Assembly: GCF_900101125.1 (NCBI RefSeq)
Contig: NZ_FNFL01000008.1
Span: 110,309-174,308 of the forward strand
Source of the DNA: Sediminibacillus albus
GTDB lineage: Bacteria; Bacillota; Bacilli; Bacillales; Amphibacillaceae
DNA length: 64,000 bases
Reading direction: 5' to 3'
In this document: piece after piece, positions 33,997 through 43,539 of the stretch
Layout of the letters: every line of letters begins with the position of its first letter
How positions within the stretch are numbered: position 1 is the first letter of the stretch
The notes under the pieces: generated by a model
What the model was told of the DNA's origin: nothing
What the model saw: only the letters and a program-made list of their open reading frames with translations
The model's database searches: none
Made by a program: the position numbers and the translations under genes

Positions 33997-35343
33997 ATGG
34001 AATTTCGCTATTTACCGATGACAGAAGAAGATAAACAGGAAATGCTTAAGACGATCGGCATTGAATCTACGGATGATTTGTTTTCTGATGTCCCGCCACA
34101 AATCCGTTTCAATGGATCCTTAAATATTAAAGAACCTACAAGTGAACCTCAGCTTTTACAAGAGCTATCCAGTCTTTCGAAACAGAATGTCAACCTGAAA
34201 TCCCATGCTTCCTTTTTGGGAGCTGGTGTATATGATCATTACATTCCGTCGATTGTCGATCATGTGATTTCACGTTCAGAATTCTATACAGCCTATACTC
34301 CTTATCAGCCGGAAATATCCCAAGGCGAGCTGCAGGCAATTTTTGAATTTCAAACGATGATTTGTGAATTGACTGGAATGGATGTAGCTAATTCTTCCAT
34401 GTATGATGGTCCCACAGCTTTGGCAGAAGCTGCTAACCTTAGTGCTTCCCAAACAAAACGAAATAAGATACTAGTAGCGGAGACCGTCCACCCAGAGTCC
34501 AGACAGGTGATTCATTCTTATGCGAAGGGACCGGGTTTGGAAGTGATAGAAATAAGGCAAAAAGACGGTGTTATCGATTTGGAAGCCTTAAGAGCTGAGA
34601 TTGATGACCAAACGGCTGGCGTCATTGTCCAGTATCCGAATTTCTTTGGCCAAATCGAACCGTTGCAGGAAGTGCAACAGCTGCTGGAAACAGAGAAGGC
34701 AATGTTCATCGTTTCCAGTAATCCGCTGGCACTTGGCTATTTAACTCCTCCAGCCTCATTTGGAGCGGATATTGTCGTTGGCGACACACAGGTATTCGGC
34801 ATTCCAGCCCAGTTCGGCGGCCCGCATTGTGGTTATTTTGCCACAACGAAAAAGTTAATGCGGAAAGTGCCAGGACGCTTGGTAGGCCAGACAACAGACG
34901 AAGAGGGGCGGCGCGGGTTCGTGTTAACGCTGCAGGCAAGAGAGCAGCACATCCGCAGAGATAAGGCGACTTCTAACATCTGCTCAAATCAGGCACTGAA
35001 TGCGCTTGCTTCTTCTGTGGCTATGAGCTCGCTTGGCAAGCAGGGTATTAAAAAAATGGCCTGGTTAAATATGCAAAAAGCCCGATATTTGAAAAAGAAA
35101 CTAGAAGAGCGCGGGATTCCTGTCGTTTATCAAGGCCCGTTTTTTAATGAACTGGTGATTGACTTACAACGGCCAATTACTGAAATTAATCAGCTTTTGC
35201 TTCCGAAAGGTTTTATCGGCGGTTTTGATTTAGGTAAGTGTTATTCCCAATTATCTGGCCATATGTTAATTGCTGTTACGGAAATAAGAAGCAAAGAAGA
35301 GATCGACAATTTTGTAAAGGAAGTGGGGGATATTCATGGATAA
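33997..35343 (+). CDS. gcvPA: Glycine dehydrogenase (decarboxylating) subunit 1
   Basis: A 448-aa N-terminal half of the split P protein of the glycine cleavage system. [18 protein letters not shown] at the start and the segments [13 protein letters not shown] and [14 protein letters not shown] are typical. It lacks the PLP lysine, which is in subunit 2. Starts behind CAAGGGGG; ends 8 nt inside gcvPB. Confidence 0.96.
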   Translation: MEFRYLPMTEEDKQEMLKTIGIESTDDLFSDVPPQIRFNGSLNIKEPTSEPQLLQELSSLSKQNVNLKSHASFLGAGVYDHYIPSIVDHVISRSEFYTAYTPYQPEISQGELQAIFEFQTMICELTGMDVANSSMYDGPTALAEAANLSASQTKRNKILVAETVHPESRQVIHSYAKGPGLEVIEIRQKDGVIDLEALRAEIDDQTAGVIVQYPNFFGQIEPLQEVQQLLETEKAMFIVSSNPLALGYLTPPASFGADIVVGDTQVFGIPAQFGGPHCGYFATTKKLMRKVPGRLVGQTTDEEGRRGFVLTLQAREQHIRRDKATSNICSNQALNALASSVAMSSLGKQGIKKMAWLNMQKARYLKKKLEERGIPVVYQGPFFNELVIDLQRPITEINQLLLPKGFIGGFDLGKCYSQLSGHMLIAVTEIRSKEEIDNFVKEVGDIHG

Positions 35344-36796
35344 GCAGGATTTTCCTTTAATCTTTGAACATAGTAAATACGGTAGAACCAGTTACAGTCT
35401 GCCCGAGTTAGATGTTCCGGAAGTTGATTTGGAAGATGAGCTGGATGACAGCTATATTCGTACCGAGGCACCTGAACTGCCGGAAGTCAGCGAATTACAG
35501 ATCATCAGGCATTACACAGCATTGTCCACACGTAATCACGGCGTTGACTCTGGGTTTTATCCGCTAGGCTCTTGCACCATGAAATATAATCCCAAAATGA
35601 ATGAAACGGTCGCAAGAATGGAAGGTTTCAGCCACATTCATCCTTATCAGGAACCTGAAACAGTCCAAGGAGCTATGAAAATGATGTATGACTTGCAAAC
35701 CTCTTTGGCGGAAATCACCGGCATGCATCAAGTGACTTTGCAGCCGGCAGCTGGCGCTCAGGGCGAGTGGACAGGGTTAATGATGATCCGTGCTTTTCAC
35801 GAGGCGAATGGGGATAGAAAGCGTACCAAAGTGATAGTCCCTGATTCAGCGCACGGCACCAACCCAGCATCAGCTACGGTAGCAGGATTTGATGCGGTAA
35901 CAGTTAAATCGAACGAACGCGGCACAGTAGATTTGGAAGACTTAAAACGCGTGGTGGGCGAAGATACTGCAGCTCTTATGTTGACAAATCCAAACACGCT
36001 AGGATTATTTGAAGAGAATATCGTAGAAATGGCGGCAATTGTCCATGAAGCAGGAGGAAAGCTTTATTATGACGGAGCCAACCTGAATGCCATTATGGGA
36101 TATGCCCGCCCTGGCGATATGGGATTCGATGTTGTTCATCTGAATCTACATAAAACCTTTACGGGACCACATGGCGGCGGTGGACCAGGATCAGGCCCGG
36201 TTGGAGTGACAGAAGAGCTGGCGAGATTCCTGCCAAAGCCTGCCTTGGTAGAAAGAAATGGAAGCTATGTATTTGATGATGATCTTCCTGATTCGATAGG
36301 AAGAGTGAAACCATATTACGGAAACTTCGGTATTAACTTACGGGCATATACCTATATCCGGACAATGGGAGCAGAAGGGTTGAAAAAGATTAGTGAGTTT
36401 GCTGTCTTGAATGCGAATTATATGATGAGAAGGCTGCAGACGGAATTCGATTTACCTTATACGCAGCATTGCAAGCATGAATTTGTATTGTCCGGCAAAC
36501 GCCAAAAGAAATTGGGAGTCCGCACGTTGGATATCGCCAAACGTCTCTTGGACTTTGGCTACCATCCGCCGACTATCTATTTTCCGCTAAATGTAGAAGA
36601 AGCTCTCATGGTTGAACCGACAGAAACAGAATCAAAAGAAACATTGGATGGATTTATTGATACAATGATACAAATTTCTAATGAAGCAAAAGAAGATCCG
36701 GAAATCGTCCAAGAGGCGCCCCACACAACAGTAGTAAAACGAATGGACGAAACCACTGCTGCCCGTAAACCAATACTGCGCTATATAAAAGAATGA
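35336..36796 (+). CDS. gcvPB: Glycine dehydrogenase (decarboxylating) subunit 2
   Basis: A 486-aa PLP subunit that decarboxylates glycine. The PLP-binding Lys273 sits in [18 protein letters not shown], and [15 protein letters not shown] forms part of the substrate site. The ATG overlaps the end of gcvPA by 8 nt with GGGG upstream, giving coupled synthesis of the two halves. A terminator follows. Confidence 0.96.
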   Translation: MDKQDFPLIFEHSKYGRTSYSLPELDVPEVDLEDELDDSYIRTEAPELPEVSELQIIRHYTALSTRNHGVDSGFYPLGSCTMKYNPKMNETVARMEGFSHIHPYQEPETVQGAMKMMYDLQTSLAEITGMHQVTLQPAAGAQGEWTGLMMIRAFHEANGDRKRTKVIVPDSAHGTNPASATVAGFDAVTVKSNERGTVDLEDLKRVVGEDTAALMLTNPNTLGLFEENIVEMAAIVHEAGGKLYYDGANLNAIMGYARPGDMGFDVVHLNLHKTFTGPHGGGGPGSGPVGVTEELARFLPKPALVERNGSYVFDDDLPDSIGRVKPYYGNFGINLRAYTYIRTMGAEGLKKISEFAVLNANYMMRRLQTEFDLPYTQHCKHEFVLSGKRQKKLGVRTLDIAKRLLDFGYHPPTIYFPLNVEEALMVEPTETESKETLDGFIDTMIQISNEAKEDPEIVQEAPHTTVVKRMDETTAARKPILRYIKE

Positions 36797-36800
36797 AATC

Positions 36801-36836
36801 AACAGGGCCTGCCGTTATAATCGGCAGGCCCTGTTG
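36801..36836 (+). terminator. Terminator of gcv operon
   Basis: A 14-bp stem AACAGGGCCTGCCG / CGGCAGGCCCTGTT with loop TTATAAT, then a weak T-rich tail (GTTATTTGT). Confidence 0.75.
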
Positions 36837-36880
36837 TTATTTGTCATACTATATATATGCGGTATTTCTATCAAACCCAC

Positions 36881-36914
36881 AAAAACGCCTGCAGAAGATA
36901 ATCGCCCTGCAGGC
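36881..36914 (-). terminator. Terminator of yqhL
   Basis: GCCTGCAG...CTGCAGGC; read on the minus strand it is followed by GTTTTTG, 11 nt after the yqhL stop. Confidence 0.75.
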
Positions 36915-36924
36915 TGATTGGAAG

Positions 36925-37317
36925 CTAATATTGTGGTGCTTTCGCCTTTTTAATTTTTCCGTTCCATTTCTTGAATCCACCTTGCAATTGGTATAATTCG
37001 TGATAGCCTTTCTTATTTAAGAGCAAGGCAGCTCTGGCAGTCCGGGTCCCATTTTGGCAATACATATATATCGGCTGGTCTTTGCGTAATTCTCCCATCC
37101 TCGTCCGCAGCTGTGAAAGCGGAATATTGCGAGCCCCTAATATATGTCCGCCGTTAAACTCCTTTTGTTCCCGCACGTCAATCAATTGAGCTTTACGGTA
37201 ACCTTGGCGAAATTCATCTTCTGTTAATGTTTTTAAAATCTTTCTTTGTTTGAAGAATCTATATATACCGAAACCCACAACTAAAATAGCAAGTATCAGC
37301 AATAATTCTAATCCCAT
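36925..37317 (-). CDS. yqhL: Rhodanese-like protein YqhL
   Basis: A 130-aa protein with an N-terminal membrane anchor (2-20) and a rhodanese domain (about 35-122). The active-site loop is CQNGTR, with the nucleophilic Cys present, and the fold motifs IDVREQKEFNGGHILGA and LQGGFKKW are intact. It is likely a sulfurtransferase at the membrane; the sulfur partner is unknown. Position after gcvPB matches yqhL. Divergent from the ribonucleotide reductase gene. Confidence 0.88.
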   Translation of the reverse strand: MGLELLLILAILVVGFGIYRFFKQRKILKTLTEDEFRQGYRKAQLIDVREQKEFNGGHILGARNIPLSQLRTRMGELRKDQPIYMYCQNGTRTARAALLLNKKGYHELYQLQGGFKKWNGKIKKAKAPQY

Positions 37318-37578
37318 TTTTGTTCCCCCATTTTCTCTATAGCATCAAATTATATTATAGAGATGATTATACCATTTTTCAAAGGATATTTCCTTAATCT
37401 TGTTTTTTCGTACCAATAGTAGTTTTTTATCTGTCTTCAACAAAATTCAACAATAAATGCAAATAATAAAAAAAGCGGTTTGTATTAAATATTAGCTTTA
37501 TTTCTGTCTTTTTCTTTTAATAGCATTTGAATTTGCCCTTTCTCTACTTTGACAAACTTGATTTCCTTCGTTCTAACT

Positions 37579-37594
37579 CACAATATATAGTATG
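37579..37594 (+). promoter_or_regulatory. NrdR box 1
   Basis: CACAATATATAGTATG matches the NrdR operator consensus ACACWATATATWGTGT at most positions, with the core CAATATATAG. It is the upstream one of a pair before the ribonucleotide reductase gene. Confidence 0.75.
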
Positions 37595-37609
37595 ACTTTA
37601 AAAATTCAA

Positions 37610-37625
37610 GCACTATATATTGTTT
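37610..37625 (+). promoter_or_regulatory. NrdR box 2
   Basis: GCACTATATATTGTTT has the core CTATATATTG. Its centre is 32 bp from that of box 1, three helical turns, the spacing seen for paired NrdR sites. A TATATT within it could serve as the -10 element, so bound NrdR would block the promoter. The rest of this 376-bp gap is AT-rich with no further element seen. Confidence 0.78.
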
Positions 37626-37693
37626 TATGTGAGCGTAATGTGGTAAATTGAATACTATACTATTTGAACAAGGGATAAGGAGTGATGATATAT

Positions 37694-40255
37694 ATGAAAA
37701 CCATCACAGAAATACAAAATAAAATTAATGTCGAACAGTTAAACAAGGATATCGAGTTATTTGAACAAGTCCATCCAATCAGCCCGGACATGAAAATCAC
37801 TCATAAAGGCGTTTCACGGCTTGTTATGCTGGATAGATATGCATTCAAGGACACAGAAAAGAACACGTTAAAACAAGGAGATTTCGTCGTACTTACAGTC
37901 AAAGCAGACCCGAAGTTTCCTGCTAGAGGGTTTGGCTTTGTCAAAGCAATTGATTGGGAAAACAAGCTCGTTGATATCCAAGTGGATAAAGATTTTATTT
38001 CCGTTCTTGATAATGATGACGAAGCAAAAACGGGAGTAGTTACCCGCCCATTGGATGTAATTGATAAACCATTGGAGATCTATTATGAGCAAATTGCAAA
38101 AAGGAATGCTACCGGACTGGCAAAGGTAGAAACTTCAAAAGAAAAGCAAAACGAAGCTTTTGAACGTTTTTATCACGAATTATCAAACATGAATTTCATA
38201 CCGGCCGGCCGTGTACTTTATGGTGCTGGTGCCGAGACAGATGTTACTTACTTCAATTGTTACGTAATGCCATACATTCAGGATTCCCGTGAAGGCATCT
38301 CCGAACATAGAAAGCAGGTTATGGAAATCATGAGCAGAGGTGGTGGAGTTGGAACAAATGGTTCCACTTTACGTCCCAGGAATACACTTGCACGTGGGGT
38401 AAATGGAAAGTCATCCGGATCTGTTTCCTGGTTGGATGATATAGCAAAATTAACCCACCTGGTTGAACAGGGAGGATCTCGCCGTGGCGCACAGATGATT
38501 ATGTTAGCAGATTGGCATCCGGATATTGTGGAATTTATCATTTCTAAAATGCAAAATCCGCGAATATTACGTTTTCTAATAGAGAATACCGAAGATGAGC
38601 AAATTAAAAGACTTGCCCAGGAAAAGCTGAAGTTCACTCCGCTGACACCTACGGAAATGGACCTTTACCAAGGAATAGTTAATTACAAAAATATGCCGGG
38701 CCTTGGCGGCTTCCCGGAAAATGCTATAAAAGAAGCAGAAGAGAAGCTGAACACTGGGGGTACATACAGTGTGCATAATTCAGAATTCCTTACCGGTGCA
38801 AATATATCTGTTTGTTTGACTAAAGAGTTTATGGAAGCCGTAGAGAATGATGCTGAATATGAACTTCGATTTCCAAATGTAGAGAATTATTCAACAGAAG
38901 AGATGAAAGCTTATAATGAGAATTGGCATGAAGTAGGGGATGTACGCCGTTGGGAAGAGCAAGGCTACAGTATCCGTGTATATCGCCGGATGAAAGCGAA
39001 AGAACTGTGGAACTTGATTAACATTTGTGCGACGTACTCAGCAGAGCCTGGTATCTTCTTTATTGATAATGCCAATGATATGACCAATGCTAAGGCATAT
39101 GGCCAGCAAGTAGTAGCTACAAATCCATGTGGGGAACAGCCGCTGGCTCCATATTCGGTTTGTAATTTGGCTGCTGTAAACCTTGCTTCCGTTGCTGATA
39201 AAGTAAACAAAAAAGTGGATTTTGATAAGTTGAGAAGCATTGTCGAAACAGGGGTCAGAATGCAGGATAATGTGATAGATGCTACACCGTACTTCCTTGA
39301 AGCAAACAAGAAGCAAGCCTTGGGCGAGCGCCGGGTAGGCTTGGGTGTTATGGGGCTGCATGACTTGTTAATATACACAGAAACAGAATACGGTTCAGCG
39401 GAAGGAAACCGACTGGTGGATGAAATATTTGAAACAATTGCCACAACAGCTTATCGGTCTTCGATTGAATTAGCAAAAGAAAAAGGAAGCTTCCCGTTCT
39501 TAGTAGGTGATACGGAACAAGAAACGAAAGAACTGCGTGAACGCTTTATCAACACCGGTTATTTGAAGAAGATGCCAGAGGATATCAGACAGGATATTCT
39601 TGATTATGGAATCAGAAATTCACACTTATTAACAGTGGCGCCGACTGGCAGTACAGGAACGATGGTAGGAGTATCTACTGGATTAGAGCCTTACTTCTCA
39701 TTCTCCTATTACCGAAGCGGTCGTTTAGGCAAGTTTATTGAAGTGAAAGCAGATATTGTCCAGGAATATTTAGACAACCATCCGGAACAAGATGCAGATA
39801 ACCTGCCGAAATGGTTCGTCACGGCCATGGAGCTGGCTCCAGAAGCTCATGCAGATACACAGTGCGTTATCCAGAAATGGGTGGACAGTTCAATATCGAA
39901 AACTGTCAATGCACCTAAGGGTTATTCGGTAGAACAAGTGGAGAGTGTATACCGCAGGCTTTATAATGGTGGAGCGAAGGGCGGAACCGTTTATGTTGAC
40001 GGCAGCCGTGACACCCAGGTCCTTTCTTTAAAAGCAGAAGACAATAGTTTTGATGAAGATGGTCGGGAAAAGGAAGAAAGCAATAAACCGCATGTTGTTT
40101 TAATGGATACAATTCATGAACTTGAAAAAACCAAAGTAACCATTGGATCGGAAGTCGGCGACACTTGTCCAGTATGCCGTAAAGGTACCGTGGAAGATAT
40201 CGGCGGGTGTAATACTTGTACCAATTGCAATGCTCAGTTAAAGTGCGGACTATAA
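37694..40255 (+). CDS. nrdJ: Adenosylcobalamin-dependent (class II) ribonucleotide reductase
   Basis: An 853-aa enzyme that reduces ribonucleotides to deoxyribonucleotides with a B12-generated thiyl radical. Conserved parts: the redox Cys in YFNCYVMP, the radical-loop region GANISVCLTKEF, NPCGEQPLAPYSVCNL with the Cys and Glu of the finger loop, and the phosphate-binding PTGSTGTMVGVSTGLEP. The C-terminus carries a Cys-rich ribbon (CPVC ... CNTCTNC ... CGL) typical of NrdJ. ATG 37694 lies 12 nt after AAGGAG; ATG 37685 is possible. At this point B. subtilis has lipM instead. Controlled by NrdR by the two boxes upstream. Confidence 0.9.
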   Translation: MKTITEIQNKINVEQLNKDIELFEQVHPISPDMKITHKGVSRLVMLDRYAFKDTEKNTLKQGDFVVLTVKADPKFPARGFGFVKAIDWENKLVDIQVDKDFISVLDNDDEAKTGVVTRPLDVIDKPLEIYYEQIAKRNATGLAKVETSKEKQNEAFERFYHELSNMNFIPAGRVLYGAGAETDVTYFNCYVMPYIQDSREGISEHRKQVMEIMSRGGGVGTNGSTLRPRNTLARGVNGKSSGSVSWLDDIAKLTHLVEQGGSRRGAQMIMLADWHPDIVEFIISKMQNPRILRFLIENTEDEQIKRLAQEKLKFTPLTPTEMDLYQGIVNYKNMPGLGGFPENAIKEAEEKLNTGGTYSVHNSEFLTGANISVCLTKEFMEAVENDAEYELRFPNVENYSTEEMKAYNENWHEVGDVRRWEEQGYSIRVYRRMKAKELWNLINICATYSAEPGIFFIDNANDMTNAKAYGQQVVATNPCGEQPLAPYSVCNLAAVNLASVADKVNKKVDFDKLRSIVETGVRMQDNVIDATPYFLEANKKQALGERRVGLGVMGLHDLLIYTETEYGSAEGNRLVDEIFETIATTAYRSSIELAKEKGSFPFLVGDTEQETKELRERFINTGYLKKMPEDIRQDILDYGIRNSHLLTVAPTGSTGTMVGVSTGLEPYFSFSYYRSGRLGKFIEVKADIVQEYLDNHPEQDADNLPKWFVTAMELAPEAHADTQCVIQKWVDSSISKTVNAPKGYSVEQVESVYRRLYNGGAKGGTVYVDGSRDTQVLSLKAEDNSFDEDGREKEESNKPHVVLMDTIHELEKTKVTIGSEVGDTCPVCRKGTVEDIGGCNTCTNCNAQLKCGL

Positions 40256-40280
40256 AAAAGGTTAGCAGCACCAGCATTTT

Positions 40281-40316
40281 CAGGCTGTCGAGAAAGTTTT
40301 CTCGGCAGCCTTTTTC
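40281..40316 (+). terminator. Terminator of nrdJ
   Basis: AGGCTGTCGAGAAA / TTCTCGGCAGCCT stem with one mismatch, followed by TTTTTC. The remaining 240 bp to mntR hold no other feature that can be supported. Confidence 0.85.
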
Positions 40317-40558
40317 CTGCTCACATTCCGCGTCCAACGGTTTGGCTTGAACGGCCGTCCACTTTCGGTAAAAAAAGTGAAATCTAACTATCAATCTTTT
40401 GCATTGTTGAGTATTTCTTGTTCCAGGAACAGAAAAATTGAAACTTTGCGGAGTTTTGCTATTGATAGAACGAACTTGTTTCCACAAATAAACTATTGTA
40501 TCCTTTTATTATAGGGACGAGGTATAAGCTGGAATGAAGAAGTGAATGGAGGATTAGA

Positions 40559-40978
40559 ATGCCTACACCAAGCATGGAAGATTATATTGAACAAATTTAT
40601 ATGTTAATCGAAGCAAAAGGATATGCCAGAGTTTCTGATATAGCAGAAGCCTTGCATGTTCATCCATCCTCCGTAACAAAAATGGTTCAGAAACTGGATA
40701 AAGATGAGTATTTAAATTATGAAAAATATAGAGGGCTGATTTTAACCCCAAAAGGGAAAAAAATCGGGAAACGCCTGGTATACCGTCACGAGTTACTAGA
40801 ACAATTTCTTGAATTAATTGGCGTTAATCAAGAGAACATTTACGAAGATGTAGAAGGTATCGAGCATCATTTAAGCTGGAATTCCATTGATAGGATCGGT
40901 GACCTGGTGCAATTCTTTGAAGAGGATGCAGAGAGAGTTAAGGAGCTTGAAGCCATTCACCAAAAAGCAGAAGATTAG
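40559..40978 (+). CDS. mntR: Manganese transport regulator MntR
   Basis: A 139-aa DtxR-family repressor. The winged helix (about 1-70) includes [20 protein letters not shown]. All known manganese ligands of B. subtilis MntR are conserved at identical positions: Asp8, Glu11, His77, Glu99, Glu102 and His103. It represses Mn uptake genes when manganese is high. RBS GGAGG. Followed by a terminator. Position matches yqhN/mntR. Confidence 0.96.
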   Translation: MPTPSMEDYIEQIYMLIEAKGYARVSDIAEALHVHPSSVTKMVQKLDKDEYLNYEKYRGLILTPKGKKIGKRLVYRHELLEQFLELIGVNQENIYEDVEGIEHHLSWNSIDRIGDLVQFFEEDAERVKELEAIHQKAED

Positions 40979-41027
40979 GTTACATAATTAGACAACCCAT
41001 ATAATTTCCATCATACTACCGATGAAT

Positions 41028-41063
41028 GAAGTATTGAATCCACGTGTTCAGTACTTCTTTTTA
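41028..41063 (+). terminator. Terminator of mntR
   Basis: GAAGTATTGAA / TTCAGTACTTC stem (one G-T pair) followed by TTTTTATT. Confidence 0.85.
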
Positions 41064-41093
41064 TTGGCGGTTGACCGGCAAATATTTCTCCTA

Positions 41094-41132
41094 AAAAAAG
41101 ATCGAGCTTTACAAAGAAGCTCGATTTTTTCG
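41094..41132 (-). terminator. Terminator overlapping the yqhP stop
   Basis: AAAGATCGAGCTT / AAGCTCGATTTTT with the minus-strand stop codon TAA in the loop, and T runs on both strands (minus: CTTTTTTTAGG). It works for yqhP and may back up the mntR terminator. Confidence 0.85.
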
Positions 41133-41495
41133 TTTATGTTTATTTCCATCAATTACTCGTAGATGAGTAGCACGGGTCCGGCTTGTTTTTTTCTGTTTCA
41201 ACAAAGGCGGTTGCTTTTTGGCAGCCTGGGAAAATGCTTTCTTGCTGTTTGCCTCATCGCCCTTATATTTCATTTTAGATTGCTTGACTGCTTTTTTATA
41301 CTTTTTTAATTCATTTGATGTACGCTTTTTGATAAAAAAGTAATAAACAACTGCATATAATACAGCGCCTACAGCGACCATCACTAGTAAATTTGTAATC
41401 AGTGAAGCGGTATTAGTAAACAACTGTGTGGCAAAACCAAAAATTGCAAGGCCAATCAGTAGATAAATTAAGAGGGACATCTTATTGCGATACAT
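41109..41495 (-). CDS. yqhP: YqhP (SA1362) family membrane protein
   Basis: A 128-aa protein: two membrane segments (8-28, 33-53) and a highly basic tail (55-128) with many Lys/Arg. Family and place next to mntR fit YqhP. RBS AAAGGAGGAAG before the ATG. The basic tail might bind nucleic acid or acidic lipids (inference). Unknown function. Confidence 0.78.
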   Translation of the reverse strand: MYRNKMSLLIYLLIGLAIFGFATQLFTNTASLITNLLVMVAVGAVLYAVVYYFFIKKRTSNELKKYKKAVKQSKMKYKGDEANSKKAFSQAAKKQPPLLKQKKTSRTRATHLRVIDGNKHKRKNRASL

Positions 41496-41514
41496 TATTT
41501 ACTTCCTCCTTTCA

Positions 41515-41852
41515 CTATCGTATAACAATTTTACCTTTAGTATGTCTTATACCACTGTTTTCAAGCTTTTTATCATGCTTTTGCAATACTTTTTCATATA
41601 TTTCTTGCAGCTTGGAAAGCGCTCCATTGTGTACCGGTTGGTCCGCCGATTGCGGGTGGTGTTTGAGGGCGGGAATAAGCAGGGATAAAAAAGCTGAATG
41701 CATGAGATGGTATTGTAAGTATAACTTCCCCGAAAAAAAGGAAAGTACACCTGATGCTATGAAGTTTTTAATTTCATTTCTGCTTTTTTCACCTTTATTA
41801 AAAAAAACAGTAATAACCTTGGTTGGATTAATAGACAGTGACCCTGTTCATA
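41515..41852 (-). pseudogene. Possible degenerate gene upstream of yqhP
   Basis: A frame of about 110 codons ends at a TAG 20 nt before yqhP with a protein-like tail (KLQEIYEKVLQKHDKKLEN) but has no credible start or ribosome site. The only ATG (41703) lies in the middle. Two T homopolymers (8 and 7 bases) interrupt the coding look and could be frameshift sites. An isolated AGAGGAG-ATG at about 41915 opens a frame that stops after three codons. No family recognised. It could also be plain non-coding DNA. Confidence 0.25.
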
Positions 41853-41983
41853 TTAAATTATTTCCGTTATCAAGAAAATATATTCATCATTATCAGCAAT
41901 TCATCTGATCTCCTCTCGGGCACTATATGATCAGATTACTGGTTACTATTTTATTTTACTAAAAAAACGATCACTTAACTAGA

Positions 41984-42310
41984 GGCCACTGAAAAAGTCC
42001 TTTCTAATCTGAAGGGGCTGTCAAAGTTTGATGTTGATTCCACGAATCGCTTGTCGGTGGTTGCCGCGGGCACGGTCTCCGCTAACTTGGTCAAGAAAAT
42101 CACTTGAACAAATGAATCTTCGCCTCGTACTGTTACCGCAGGCGTCACCACCGATCGCCATTGCGGAAGCAACAGAGGTCATAGATTGAAGCTGAAAATA
42201 GCGAATGGAAGCATAGACACGGATATGATGTCGCCTCATCTTCGGGTCTCGAAGGCATGTGCGTTCAAGGTGCGATGGCAATTTTCGCGGCGAATCGTTA
42301 AACTAATGAG
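41984..42310. repeat. Unusual GC-richer non-coding element
   Basis: This stretch has no gene and is visibly richer in G+C than its surroundings. It begins GGCCACTGAAAAAGTCC, a sequence often seen at insertion-sequence ends (IS1182-like) in Bacillaceae. It contains an imperfect long inverted repeat: TCGGTGGTTGCCGCGGG near 42053 and CCGCAGGCGTCACCACCGA near 42135. It looks like a mobile-element remnant or a dispersed intergenic repeat. Genes yqhQ and yqhO of the B. subtilis order are missing around here. Confidence 0.4.
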
Positions 42311-42343
42311 GAATAGAGGGCACAAACCTCTTGAAGTTAGACG

Positions 42344-42389
42344 AAAAGCGGTCTGTATGGAAATTAAAACCCACACAGACCGCTTTTTT
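42344..42389 (+). terminator. Orphan terminator hairpin
   Basis: A perfect 13-bp stem AAAAGCGGTCTGT / ACAGACCGCTTTT followed by further T residues, with no intact gene in front. It suggests that a transcribed unit once existed or still exists between 41.9 and 42.3 kb on the plus strand. Confidence 0.75.
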
Positions 42390-42523
42390 AAAATTCTACC
42401 TATCATAGTGCTTCCGTTTTTCCGTTCCCTCCTTAACTAGCACATTCTTTTTTGGCAAAGAAGCAGCTGAAAATGGATGGAAACAGGGGAAGTGGGCCAC
42501 TCTAACTGATGGAGGTGTCTTCA

Positions 42524-43036
42524 ATGGAAAATAAAAAATTAGAACAGAATAAACAGGAAAAGGCTGTCCCGTTTTTCAGGAAAGCATTGTACACTGGCTT
42601 TGTAGGTGGTGTCCTCTGGAGCATTATCGGTTTCATAGCCGCTTTTTTAAATTTTACGGCATTCACGCCGGCAACCTTCCTTTTGAGGTCATGGTTGACC
42701 GCAGCGTGGACAGATAGATGGATGGGCGAACTGCTGTCCATTCTAATGATTGGACTGCTATCGATAGGAACGGCTGCTGTCTATTATTTTTTGTTGAAAA
42801 AGGTAGAAGGAATTTGGCCGAGCGCATTGTTTGGCATTGCGTTGTGGTTTTTGGTGTTTTATTTGCTGCAGCCTGTGTTTCCGAATGTCCCTCATATGAC
42901 ACGCCTGGACAGTAATACTGTGGTAACTACGATTTGTCTTTTTCTATTATACGGTACATTCATCGGGTATTCCATTTCTTATAACTATGAGGATGGTCAG
43001 CGAGGTGATGGAAATCATTATTCAAAAAATGGTTAG
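42524..43036 (+). CDS. yqhR: YqhR family membrane protein
   Basis: A 170-aa protein with four hydrophobic segments (about 25-48, 70-92, 98-118, 136-154) and a charged N-terminus. Family, length and location before aroQ match YqhR of B. subtilis. ATG 42524 is chosen for GGAGGTG 7 nt upstream. Function unknown. Confidence 0.8.
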   Translation: MENKKLEQNKQEKAVPFFRKALYTGFVGGVLWSIIGFIAAFLNFTAFTPATFLLRSWLTAAWTDRWMGELLSILMIGLLSIGTAAVYYFLLKKVEGIWPSALFGIALWFLVFYLLQPVFPNVPHMTRLDSNTVVTTICLFLLYGTFIGYSISYNYEDGQRGDGNHYSKNG

Positions 43037-43093
43037 TTATGATAAACTGAACATGTTGTATTAGATTTTAAAGGTGATTGGGCGGGAGGTACA

Positions 43094-43534
43094 ATGAGAC
43101 GTTTATTAATGTTGAATGGGCCAAATCTTAACAGATTGGGCAAGCGGGAGCCTTCAATATATGGTGCTGAAACACTGGAGGATATCGTAGCAGATCTAAA
43201 GGAACTTGCTCATTCCTACGGATTTCAGCTCGATGCCTACCAATCAAACCATGAAGGAGATCTAATTGATCAATTGCAGGAAGCTGATGAAAAATACCAA
43301 GGGATCGTTTTTAATCCAGGGGCTTACACGCATACAAGCATAGCGATTAGAGATGCCATCAGCAGTATATCTGTTCCTGTTGTTGAAGTTCATATTTCCA
43401 ATGTACATCAGCGGGAAGAGTTCCGGCACACATCGATGCTTGCTCCAGTTTGCCGCGGCCAAGTTGTAGGACTAGGAACAATGGGATATCGATTAGCCGC
43501 TTTAGCATTTCTGGAAGAAACGAAGAAAGGATGA
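43094..43534 (+). CDS. aroQ: 3-dehydroquinate dehydratase, type II
   Basis: A 146-aa cytoplasmic enzyme that dehydrates 3-dehydroquinate to 3-dehydroshikimate. The type II signature LLMLNGPNLNRLGKREPSIYG holds the active-site Tyr and Arg; FNPGAYTHTS and VEVHISNVHQREEFRHTS complete the site. RBS GGGAGG. Its stop overlaps the region of the yqhT ribosome site. Confidence 0.96.
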   Translation: MRRLLMLNGPNLNRLGKREPSIYGAETLEDIVADLKELAHSYGFQLDAYQSNHEGDLIDQLQEADEKYQGIVFNPGAYTHTSIAIRDAISSISVPVVEVHISNVHQREEFRHTSMLAPVCRGQVVGLGTMGYRLAALAFLEETKKG

Positions 43535-43539
43535 AAACC

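Noticed and set aside
41426..41908. 160-codon plus-strand open frame
   Set aside because: It starts inside yqhP on the opposite strand, has Cys-rich implausible composition and no ribosome site.
42021..42440. Open frames of about 85 codons on both strands
   Set aside because: Neither has a ribosome site or a recognisable product; they run through the GC-rich inverted repeat and a terminator.
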